Of a DNA stretch of 47,154 nt, positions 32,375-39,409 are shown piece after piece (the first letter of the stretch is position 1; every line of letters starts with the position of its first letter). This DNA comes from an uncultured Bacteroidales bacterium. Its GTDB lineage: Bacteria; Bacteroidota; Bacteroidia; Bacteroidales; Paludibacteraceae. The position numbers and the translations under genes are program-made. Where the stretch lies: positions 1 to 47,154 of the forward strand of contig CADCBP010000013.1 in assembly GCA_902799705.1 (NCBI GenBank), written 5' to 3'. The notes under the pieces were generated by a model, which had not been told where the DNA came from, did not search any database, and worked only from the letters and a program-made list of their open reading frames with translations.

Positions 32375-34153
32375 ATGAGAAGTATTTTGAAATATATGGC
32401 TTTGGCTTGCATCGCATTAGTGATGGCTTCCTGCGTGCAAGACTTGAATACCAAGCCGATTGACCCGAACTCCTCTACGACCTTTAACGCGGATCGTATG
32501 TTCACCAAGTGCTATGGCTGTATGGCGTATATCGGTCAATCCGGTCCGGGCGAGAACTCCGATGTGGACTGGCCGGGACTCGATGCCGGTACTTCCGGAT
32601 TCTATCGTGTCATCTGGTACTGCAATGAACTCTCTTCGGACGAGGCTTGGTGGATATGGAGTGATACCGAGTCGAAAGAGTTGTGCCAGACCATGTGGGA
32701 AGGTACGAACACGATGATGGGCGCCATCTATGCCCGTTTGATATTGAATATCAAGTATTGCAACCACTTCCTGGCGCAGGCGCCCAATACAACGGACGAA
32801 GATAAATATCGTCTGGCTGAGGTGCGCTTCATCCGTGCGCTGCATTACTACTATCTGATGGATATGTTCCTCTATTCGCCCTTCGTCATTACGGAGTCGA
32901 GCGACTTCCCGCATTTCATTCCGCGTCACGAATTGTATGCATGGCTGGTAGATGAACTCAAAGACATCATCATTGAGCTTCCTGCGCAACGTATCTCGGA
33001 CTACCGCGTAGGTAAAGCCGCTGCTCAATTGCTCTTGGCACGTACATACCTCAACGCCGATGTGTACAACAAGTACAACCCGGATTGGACGTCTGACATC
33101 ACGTGGCAGAAGGCATACACTGCCGCTACGGCAGTTATTGAGGACAACAAGGGTATTCATAGTCTCGTAACCGAGAATTTCACGACGGACTCGGGCTTCG
33201 TCTATACCGCATACCAGCAACTCTTTATGGCGGACAACCATCGTCCGGATGTCATCAAGGAGTCGTTGTTCCAAATCTATCAGGACGGTAATTATGCGCA
33301 GAGCTATGCAAACTCCATTATGTTGATTGCTGCGCCGCGTACGAAAGGTGGTATGAATCCGTGCGGCGTGGAAGATGCTGCAATGTGGCAATCTATGCGT
33401 ACCTCGCCTACCATGGTGGATAAGTTCCTCAAACCGATGAAGATTGATCGTGAAACAGCAAAAGATATGGTGTATGACGAGTATCATATGCCGGCTGTGT
33501 TACATGATGATCGTGCTATCTTAAGTAGCGACGGTCTAACCACAGGCTATAAATATCAATTGAAGGGTGATATGCAACTCGGACAGGTGGAATACCTCTT
33601 CACCTGCTGGTCTGCGCTTAAGTTCACGGGCGTGTCGCATGACGCAGCGCTGCCGAAATATCACGTACGCCAAAACAAAAGCTGGCCGGACACGGATATC
33701 CCGTTGATGCGTCTGGCAGAAGCATACATGATCCAGGCAGAGGCCCTCTTCCGTCAGGGAAAGACCGGAGATGCACTGAATATCATCAATAATGTAATCC
33801 GTGCGCGTGCGCACGCTGACGCCCTGCCTTCACTGGATGAAGAGACGTTGCTTGACGAGTGGAGCCGTGAGTTCTACTTCGAAGGACGCCGCCGTATTGA
33901 CCTCGTCCGTTTCGGACGCTTCTTCGGACAGGAGGCGGATATGCACCGCTATCACTGGGAAGGACGTATGGGAAAAGCAGATATGCCGCCGGCTGTCAAC
34001 AGCCCGTTCTTCGTAGCCGGTACTCCCGAGCACATGAACTGGTTCCCGATCCCTTCTTCGGATAAACGGCAAAACCCGAACTTCAAAACGGACGTGCTGG
34101 GTGATGCAAACAACAAGTTCGCGGCTGAAGGTGGTGACGGATACCCGTATTAA
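32375..34153 (+). CDS. SusD/RagB family glycan-binding lipoprotein
   Basis: This 592-residue protein has a lipobox (LVMASC, lipid Cys at 20) followed by the SusD N-terminus (VQDLNTKPIDPNSSTTFNAD). TPR-like helices are visible (AEVRFIRALHYYYLMDMF, GKAAAQLLLARTYLNADVY). The conserved C-terminal SusD region reads RLAEAYMIQAEALFRQGKTG, FYFEGRRRIDLVRFGRF and WFPIPSSDKRQNPNF. It should sit on the SusC barrel and capture the glycan. Codons and base composition match susC. Confidence 0.97.
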   Translation: MRSILKYMALACIALVMASCVQDLNTKPIDPNSSTTFNADRMFTKCYGCMAYIGQSGPGENSDVDWPGLDAGTSGFYRVIWYCNELSSDEAWWIWSDTESKELCQTMWEGTNTMMGAIYARLILNIKYCNHFLAQAPNTTDEDKYRLAEVRFIRALHYYYLMDMFLYSPFVITESSDFPHFIPRHELYAWLVDELKDIIIELPAQRISDYRVGKAAAQLLLARTYLNADVYNKYNPDWTSDITWQKAYTAATAVIEDNKGIHSLVTENFTTDSGFVYTAYQQLFMADNHRPDVIKESLFQIYQDGNYAQSYANSIMLIAAPRTKGGMNPCGVEDAAMWQSMRTSPTMVDKFLKPMKIDRETAKDMVYDEYHMPAVLHDDRAILSSDGLTTGYKYQLKGDMQLGQVEYLFTCWSALKFTGVSHDAALPKYHVRQNKSWPDTDIPLMRLAEAYMIQAEALFRQGKTGDALNIINNVIRARAHADALPSLDEETLLDEWSREFYFEGRRRIDLVRFGRFFGQEADMHRYHWEGRMGKADMPPAVNSPFFVAGTPEHMNWFPIPSSDKRQNPNFKTDVLGDANNKFAAEGGDGYPY

Positions 34154-34221
34154 TGCAAACTAATGAACATTATATTCATTATTTAAATTAACTTTATTAA
34201 CAACTTAAAATCTATTCTATT

Positions 34222-35568
34222 ATGAAGAAATTTTATGCTTTTCTGGCAGCTGCGCTGATGAGTGTTAGCGTATTCGCTGCAAAGGACGTAATTCCTTCGG
34301 ATGAAGTTCTCGCTGATTACTACAATCAGGGTGAGGTCTGCGTTTGCTTCTTCGTTCCGGCAGAAATGAACTGTAACAACATCGTGGTGACCGGTTCGTT
34401 CAACGGATGGAGCGACAACGTTGCTAATTGTATTCCGGTTGAGGCTGTTGAGGGTTACGACGGTTGGTATGTATGTTCTTTCGAGCCGGAGGCTGAGCCC
34501 GATGCTACGAAGGGAATTCAAGCAAAGCCGGTGATGCTCGATGGAGATGGTAACTTCAACTGGGAGTACCAAGTAGGTGCTGCTACCGCTAAACGCGGTG
34601 GTGTACAGGTTGTACAAGGTGCTTACGCTGGTGAGATCGACATGATCAACTACGGCGCTGACGCTCCGAACGTATTCACTGTGGACGCTTGGAAGAAGAA
34701 CCCCTGTACCGCTGTTTATCACAACTACAAGATCACCGTTATCAGCGATGGTTGCGGTGGCTATGTAGTTCCTTTCATCGTAGGTGCAATGAACGGCTGG
34801 ACCTTCACCCAGATGCAACTCGACGCTGAGGCTTCGATCGCAAACGGTGCTCCGACTTACTACATCAACTTCAAGGCTGCTGAGGGTACTCCGTACCAGA
34901 TCGTTAGCGGTTTGATGGGTGAGACCGGTGAGATCGAGACTGAGCCGGCATGGGCTGACGACGCTTACCTGCAGAAGAACGTAGAAGGTCAGTGGGTTCG
35001 CTACCCGGGTGAGGATGGTGACAACACCCTGACTCACGAGGATGCTAACATCCTGTACGACCTCCGCGCTGAGGATCTGCGTTGGGCTCGTTGCGATGAT
35101 TCGCCGCTGGAGCACGTAGTTCTGAGGGTTAACCTGCCGGCAGAGAACTGCCCGGAGGCTGTTGAGATCATCGGTGGTTTCGACGCTTGGGAAGGTACCG
35201 CTATGGAGAAACTGGACAATGGTTTGTTCTTTGTTGAATTCGATGCTAAAGCTTCGCAGTTCTTCAAGTTCCGTTCCGCTGGTTCTTGGGATCAAGAGCT
35301 GGAGCTCTACAACGCTGAGGACGACGTATGGAGCACGATCGCAGACGGTCAACTCGTATTTGGTCAACTCTGGCAAGAAGACACTTACAAGGGCTTTCCT
35401 TGCATGTCGATCGAGTTGGACTTCAGTGCGGGTCGCTGGACCGTTAAGGAGCAAGGTATCGAGAATATCGTTCTGACCGAGAAGGCTCAGAAGGTGGTTG
35501 TTGACGGCGTGCTCTACATCGTTCGTGACAACAAGATGTTCAACGTACAAGGTACCCAAGTTCGCTAA
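34222..35568 (+). CDS. Secreted protein with three putative CBM48/20-like modules and a sorting-like tail
   Basis: This 448-residue protein has a signal peptide (MKKFYAFLAAALMSVSVFAA) and no lipobox. Three segments share a G-x-F/M-N/D-G/A-W core: VVTGSFNGW at about 55-63, PFIVGAMNGW at about 186-195 and VEIIGGFDAW at about 314-323. They lie about 130 residues apart, so the protein is probably three tandem beta-sandwich modules like CBM48/CBM20. It holds the place of SusE/SusF in starch systems. The tail (VVVDGVLYIVRDNKMFNVQG, then TQVR) resembles those of the proteins ending at 1283 and 8518. Codon use is strongly biased (many GCT, GGT, AAC), suggesting high expression. Alpha-glucan binding is inference. 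Confidence 0.83.
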   Translation: MKKFYAFLAAALMSVSVFAAKDVIPSDEVLADYYNQGEVCVCFFVPAEMNCNNIVVTGSFNGWSDNVANCIPVEAVEGYDGWYVCSFEPEAEPDATKGIQAKPVMLDGDGNFNWEYQVGAATAKRGGVQVVQGAYAGEIDMINYGADAPNVFTVDAWKKNPCTAVYHNYKITVISDGCGGYVVPFIVGAMNGWTFTQMQLDAEASIANGAPTYYINFKAAEGTPYQIVSGLMGETGEIETEPAWADDAYLQKNVEGQWVRYPGEDGDNTLTHEDANILYDLRAEDLRWARCDDSPLEHVVLRVNLPAENCPEAVEIIGGFDAWEGTAMEKLDNGLFFVEFDAKASQFFKFRSAGSWDQELELYNAEDDVWSTIADGQLVFGQLWQEDTYKGFPCMSIELDFSAGRWTVKEQGIENIVLTEKAQKVVVDGVLYIVRDNKMFNVQGTQVR

Positions 35569-35581
35569 AAACCAGAAAAAT

Positions 35582-35621
35582 AGTCTACTAGTCTACTAGA
35601 ATACTAGTCCTCTAGTCAACT
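35582..35621. repeat. 8-bp tandem repeat (agtctact-type), five units
   Basis: The units agtctact, agtctact, agaatact, agtcctct and agtcaact fill the space between the stop at 35568 and the terminator. Confidence 0.85.
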
Positions 35622-35631
35622 ATTAAATAAA

Positions 35632-35664
35632 ACAACCCGGGCATCTGCTCGGGCTGTTTCTTTT
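35632..35664 (+). terminator. Terminator of the glycan-uptake operon
   Basis: The stem acaacccgggc pairs with gctcgggctgt with one mismatch and one G-U pair across a short loop, followed by ttcttttat. It ends the 26737-35568 operon and lies about 40 bases from the convergent GH2 gene. Confidence 0.83.
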
Positions 35665-35704
35665 ATCGGTATTGGCTACGAATTTTATTTATGTTTATCT
35701 TTGT

Positions 35705-38290
35705 TTATTTTCTTAACCTGAATTCCCCTTTCGCGCCTTTCCGTATAATAAACGTGCATTGGCCTGCGAACGCGTGCATCTGCGGCTCTACAAAACTGTC
35801 CAAACAAGCGGCGTCGCCATTAGCGGTTGCTACAAATCCTTCGCCTTCATACCGAATAAGATTATTGGCATGCGGGCAGAGGTTTCCGTTCTTATCTACC
35901 ACTTTCACCGTCATGTAGCAAAGCTCTTCGGGGTTCTCCTTCTCATTAGCCCATACAACCTCCAAATGATCCGGCTCGCCGGCAGTGTAAACAGTCTCCC
36001 GTGCAGCCTCTTTGCCATGCTCGTCATACGCCACAACCGTCATTTCTCCTGCCTCAAACGGCACGTCGAACCACATAAGCCTGTAGCGCGGTAATAACTC
36101 CGGACGCGGCGCGCTGCCCCATACAGGTATCTCAAACTCACCCACCTTCGGCATGGCACTTATGCGCGCAGCCTCATCTCCCTCCCTTGAGCGGGTGAAG
36201 AGCTTTGCTCGATCGGATGTCCGGTGGACATCCGTAGAACACCAAGGGGAGGGGTTTTCGCCTTTAGCCATTAATTCTGTCTCTTCGGGCGTGGCAAAGC
36301 GTAACTTGCCGTAACTCTTGCCGTTCACAAACAGTTCCGCACTTGGATAACTCGTGTAGCAGAAGACAGGCACCGAGTCGCCCTCATTCCAGTTCCAATG
36401 CGGCAATACATGCAGGGTCGCGGACTCTTTGTTCCACTGGCTGCGATAGAGCCAGTAGCGGTCTTTGGGCAGCGAAGCCAAATCAATAATACCGAAATAA
36501 CTGCTGTGACTGGGCCATGCGTCCGTGTCGTACGGAGAAGGTTCGCCCAAATAGTCAAAACCTGTCCAAACAAACTGACCTAAAGTCCAGGGATAATCGT
36601 CTTGCAGCTGAAAATCCTGTTCCGGCAGCCCTGACCATGCGCAGTATTCCACGTCATATCCGGAGGACTGGTTGTCCGGATACTTGGCGTCCGGCTGAAT
36701 GACCGCAGGAATCTTATATATACCGCGGCTGGAGACGGTGGACGCCGTTTCAGAACCTAAAAGCATCTTTTGCGGCAGGTTCTCATACCCCTCTATATAA
36801 CGTCCCGTACGATAATTGAAGCCCGGCAGTTCCACCGCTGCACCGAAACCGTTATGAATCACATACATCGCCTGGTCCATGCCGTTCGTCACAGGTCGGG
36901 TGGGGTCGAGTTGATGGAAGAGCTCCTGTAACTGCGTCACGATCTCGATGCCGTCCGGCAGCACTTGGTTCCAAACTTCGTTGCCGCTGGACCATAGCAT
37001 CACGCAGGCGTTGTTGCGGTAGTGTTTCACCATGTTCGTCACATCCCATTTCCACCAGTCGTTGAAGTCCTTGCTGTAGTCATTCTCCGTCTTGCCCCAG
37101 TTCCATACGTCGAAAGGCTCGATCATCATCATCATACCCATCTCGTCGCACAACTCTACGAGTTCCGGAGCAGGCATGTTATGACTCGTGCGGATGGCGT
37201 CGCAACCCATGTCTTTCAGCATCGCAATTTGGTGACGCAACGCATCTTTATGAACCGCTGCACCGAGCGGACCTAAGTCATGGTGGTTGCAGACACCCTT
37301 GAACTTACGCGTCTCGCCGTTCAACTGAAAACCATGTTCCGGCGTATAGGAAATAGCGCGAATACCGAAACGCGTGTTGACTTCGTCAACAAGTTCCCCT
37401 TCTTCCTTTAACCTTTCACCTCTCATCTTATACACCCGTGTACGCGCGGTATAAAGATGAGGTGTCTCAGGACTCCATAACTGCGGGTTGCGTACTTCGG
37501 CTACACCTTGTTGCCCTTCCGCACTCGCAACCACTTTGCCCTTATAGAGTATATCCGTCTGTATTTTTAATTCTTCATTTTTAATTTTTAATTCCTCAAC
37601 GCCCTCCTGCAACTCCACTTCGATGGTCACTTGCGCAAACTCCTTGCTCACTTTCGGCGTACGGACCAGCACTCCGAAGGTGGGAATATGAATGGGGTTG
37701 GTCTCGATGAGGTGTACATTGCGGTACAGGCCTGCCCCCGGATACCAGCGGCTCTGTTGGGGTTTGTTCTCCAGAAACACATCAATCGTCACCTCTGAAT
37801 ACGGATCGCTGACCACTGAAGACTGATCACTGACAACTGAATTCTGTAAAATATAGCAATCGAACGTGTTGTAGCCGTAAGGCCAATAGACCATTTCTTC
37901 TCCGTTCACATAGACATCCGCGTGACTCATCGCGCCGTCAAAGACGAGGGTGTAGAACTTGTCTTTCTTCACTTTCACGTGGGTGCGGTAGTGTCCCTTA
38001 CCCATCCAGGGCAATCCTCCGCTACGGCCGGTTTTCCAGGTCGGTTCTTTCTCACCGTTCTGCACTACAATCACTTCCTGCAAATCGTTCGCGCGGTCAA
38101 AAGGACCGCTGATGGCCCAGTCATGCGGGATAGTGACGTCCTGCCATACAGGGTTGTCGGTCGTGTCTTGCGTGAACTGCCATTGACGGAGTAAAGTGTC
38201 CGTGCGAACAGCTTGCTCTCCCGTACAAGCATAAAATACCATGCTACTGACCAGCAGCATGGTGTATAGGATATTGCACTTACCTTTCAT
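35705..38290 (-). CDS. GH2 family glycosidase lipoprotein, probable beta-galactosidase
   Basis: This 861-residue lipoprotein (lipobox MVFYAC, Cys at 22) has the GH2 order: a jelly-roll sugar-binding domain (WQDVTIPHDWAISGPF), an immunoglobulin-like domain, and a TIM barrel with the acid/base Glu in WSSGNEVW (about 436) and the nucleophile Glu in LLGSETAST (about 514). Extra beta domains end the protein. Neighbouring galM and galK make beta-galactosidase the most likely activity, though other GH2 specificities are possible. It contains four in-frame insertions of repeat DNA: SVVSDQSSVVSD, EELKIKNEELKI, MRGERLKEEGE and a palindromic element near residues 680-705. Its ATG is part of a 7-bp array. 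Its stop faces the uptake operon. Confidence 0.9.
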   Translation of the reverse strand: MKGKCNILYTMLLVSSMVFYACTGEQAVRTDTLLRQWQFTQDTTDNPVWQDVTIPHDWAISGPFDRANDLQEVIVVQNGEKEPTWKTGRSGGLPWMGKGHYRTHVKVKKDKFYTLVFDGAMSHADVYVNGEEMVYWPYGYNTFDCYILQNSVVSDQSSVVSDPYSEVTIDVFLENKPQQSRWYPGAGLYRNVHLIETNPIHIPTFGVLVRTPKVSKEFAQVTIEVELQEGVEELKIKNEELKIQTDILYKGKVVASAEGQQGVAEVRNPQLWSPETPHLYTARTRVYKMRGERLKEEGELVDEVNTRFGIRAISYTPEHGFQLNGETRKFKGVCNHHDLGPLGAAVHKDALRHQIAMLKDMGCDAIRTSHNMPAPELVELCDEMGMMMMIEPFDVWNWGKTENDYSKDFNDWWKWDVTNMVKHYRNNACVMLWSSGNEVWNQVLPDGIEIVTQLQELFHQLDPTRPVTNGMDQAMYVIHNGFGAAVELPGFNYRTGRYIEGYENLPQKMLLGSETASTVSSRGIYKIPAVIQPDAKYPDNQSSGYDVEYCAWSGLPEQDFQLQDDYPWTLGQFVWTGFDYLGEPSPYDTDAWPSHSSYFGIIDLASLPKDRYWLYRSQWNKESATLHVLPHWNWNEGDSVPVFCYTSYPSAELFVNGKSYGKLRFATPEETELMAKGENPSPWCSTDVHRTSDRAKLFTRSREGDEAARISAMPKVGEFEIPVWGSAPRPELLPRYRLMWFDVPFEAGEMTVVAYDEHGKEAARETVYTAGEPDHLEVVWANEKENPEELCYMTVKVVDKNGNLCPHANNLIRYEGEGFVATANGDAACLDSFVEPQMHAFAGQCTFIIRKGAKGEFRLRK
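36178..36256. repeat. About 80-bp palindromic element inside the GH2 gene
   Basis: The ends ccctcccttg and caaggggaggg are inverted repeats. Between them are a perfect 9-bp hairpin (cggatgtcc, loop ggt, ggacatccg at 36214-36234) and a small gagc-ttt-gctc hairpin (36200-36210). The protein reads through it as about 27 residues (NPSPWCSTDVHRTSD, then RAKLFTRSREGD). The ends match the GGGAGGGG element in galM and at 1290. Confidence 0.8.
37392..37430. repeat. Repeat tract (gtgaaag/ttaaagg-type) inside the GH2 gene
   Basis: The minus strand reads agatgagaggtgaaaggtta and then aaggaagaagggg, encoding MRGERLKEEGEL. It is related to the 7-bp gtgaaag family and stays in frame. Confidence 0.65.
37562..37597. 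repeat. AT-rich tandem repeat (aattaaaaat-type) inside the GH2 gene
   Basis: The minus strand encodes EELKIKNEELKI by repeating gaattaaaaat and aattaaaaatgaa. It is far more AT-rich than the flanking coding DNA. Confidence 0.8.
37803..37846. repeat. Repeat tract (gatcagtgac-type) inside the GH2 gene
   Basis: The minus strand encodes NSVVSDQSSVVSD by imperfect copies of cagtggtcagcgatc / cagtgatcagtcttc. It lies in a loop of the N-terminal jelly-roll domain and keeps the frame. Confidence 0.75.
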
Positions 38291-38313
38291 CTTTCATCTT
38301 TAAACTTTAAACT
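38284..38313. repeat. 7-bp tandem repeat between galM and the GH2 gene
   Basis: The units ctttcat, ctttcat, ctttaaa, ctttaaa and a partial cttt fill the whole gap up to the galM stop codon. The first unit contains the ATG start (38290-38288) and second codon of the GH2 gene. Confidence 0.88.
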
Positions 38314-39342
38314 TTACAGAAATCTGTATTCGGTTGTTTCGTCTAATCGCTCGTCGGGAAGAAGAATGATATTCGGGAAATCGTCGTGGTGAATACTGTC
38401 CGGCCAGTTCTGCGCCTCCAGGCACACGGCATGCTGTTCGTCGTACATCGTGCCGCTTTTTCCTTCGTTGCGCTCAATCCAGTTGCCGGTATAAACTTGC
38501 AATCCCTTCATCGTTGTCCAGCACTCCATGGTACGTCCGTCCGCTTGAAGGGTCGCGGCGTGGCGTAGCTCTTTCGGTGCATCGGCTGCGCACAGACACC
38601 AGTTGTTGTCCAATCCGCGCCAAGTGGCGAAGAACGGATCGTTGATGCGGTCGCCAATGCGAGTGGGTTGGCGGAAATCCATAGGCGTGCCGGTTACGTC
38701 CCGAATCTCGCCTGTAGGACAAGTGAACTCGTCGAACGGCGTGAATTGGTCGGCATGGATTTGCAGTACATGGTCGTCGATGCGGCCGCTTCCTTCTCCA
38801 GCCAAGTTGAAATAGGCATGGTTGGTCATTGCGACAATGGTCGGTGCATCGGTCTTGGCCTCATAGTGGATGACGAGCCTGTTGTCTCGCGTCGCTGTAT
38901 AGGTCACCCATACATCGAGGTTACCCGGATAACCTTCTTCGCCGTCTTTGGAGCGGTAGTGAAGCTTGATCTCATAGACGCTTTGCTCCACTACTTCCCA
39001 TATCTTGGCGTTGAATCCTTCTATTCCCCCGTGCAGGCTGTTAGGCCCGTTGTTAATGGGTAAATGGTACACTCGCGGTTCTCCGCTTTGGTCTCTCAAC
39101 TCAAAGACACCGTCTTTGGTCCGGTTGGCCACGCGCCCGCAGATAGCGTTGAAATAGGTCTCTTTCGTGCGCCATTCTTCGGCTGTCTTAAAGCCCAAGA
39201 CTACATCCACCGGCTTAATCTCCCTCCCTTGAGGGGAGGGCAGGGGAGGGGTTATCAGTTTCGTAATCTTTGCGCCGAGGTTCGAGATCTCGACTTTTAA
39301 CCCGCCTGAACTTTTTATTGTATAGAAATGAATCGGTTTCAT
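38314..39342 (-). CDS. galM: Aldose 1-epimerase (galactose mutarotase)
   Basis: This 342-residue enzyme interconverts beta- and alpha-galactose before phosphorylation by GalK. Motifs fit the family: INNGPNSLHGG, TNHAYFNLAG near residue 174 (catalytic His), a DVTGTPMDFR stretch, and CLEAQNWPDS near 307 with the catalytic Glu. The residues ITPPLPSPQGREIKP near 35 come from the GGGAGGGG palindrome inserted in frame between N-terminal strands. No signal peptide is seen, so it is cytoplasmic. It lies 67 bases downstream of galK and 23 bases upstream of the GH2 gene, in one operon. Confidence 0.94.
   Translation of the reverse strand: MKPIHFYTIKSSGGLKVEISNLGAKITKLITPPLPSPQGREIKPVDVVLGFKTAEEWRTKETYFNAICGRVANRTKDGVFELRDQSGEPRVYHLPINNGPNSLHGGIEGFNAKIWEVVEQSVYEIKLHYRSKDGEEGYPGNLDVWVTYTATRDNRLVIHYEAKTDAPTIVAMTNHAYFNLAGEGSGRIDDHVLQIHADQFTPFDEFTCPTGEIRDVTGTPMDFRQPTRIGDRINDPFFATWRGLDNNWCLCAADAPKELRHAATLQADGRTMECWTTMKGLQVYTGNWIERNEGKSGTMYDEQHAVCLEAQNWPDSIHHDDFPNIILLPDERLDETTEYRFL
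39220..39251. repeat. GGGAGGGG palindromic element inside galM
   Basis: The stem ccctccc (39222-39228) pairs perfectly with gggaggg (39234-39240) across the loop ttgag, and a second caggggagggg follows. On the minus strand it encodes PPLPSPQGRE. Confidence 0.85.
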
Positions 39343-39409
39343 AAATCATAGATTTGGATGTATGGTATAGTCGTAGCCGTTTTGTCTTTATTCTTTTAGC
39401 GAAGCGGTC

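Noticed and set aside
29222-33487. Long antisense open frames opposite susC and susD (for example 29222-30517, 31208-32065, 32417-33487)
   Set aside because: All are shadows of intact, strongly conserved genes on the plus strand and lack start signals or motifs.
34183-35559. A 458-codon open frame on the minus strand opposite the carbohydrate-binding-like protein gene
   Set aside because: It lies fully antisense to a gene with clear signal peptide, modules and tail. The strong codon bias of that gene removes stops from the opposite strand. The antisense translation has no recognisable domain.
37562-37597. Intron or intein as the source of the odd AT-rich peptide in the GH2 gene
   Set aside because: The tract is only about 36 bp, in frame, and made of simple repeats; no splice or intein motifs occur.
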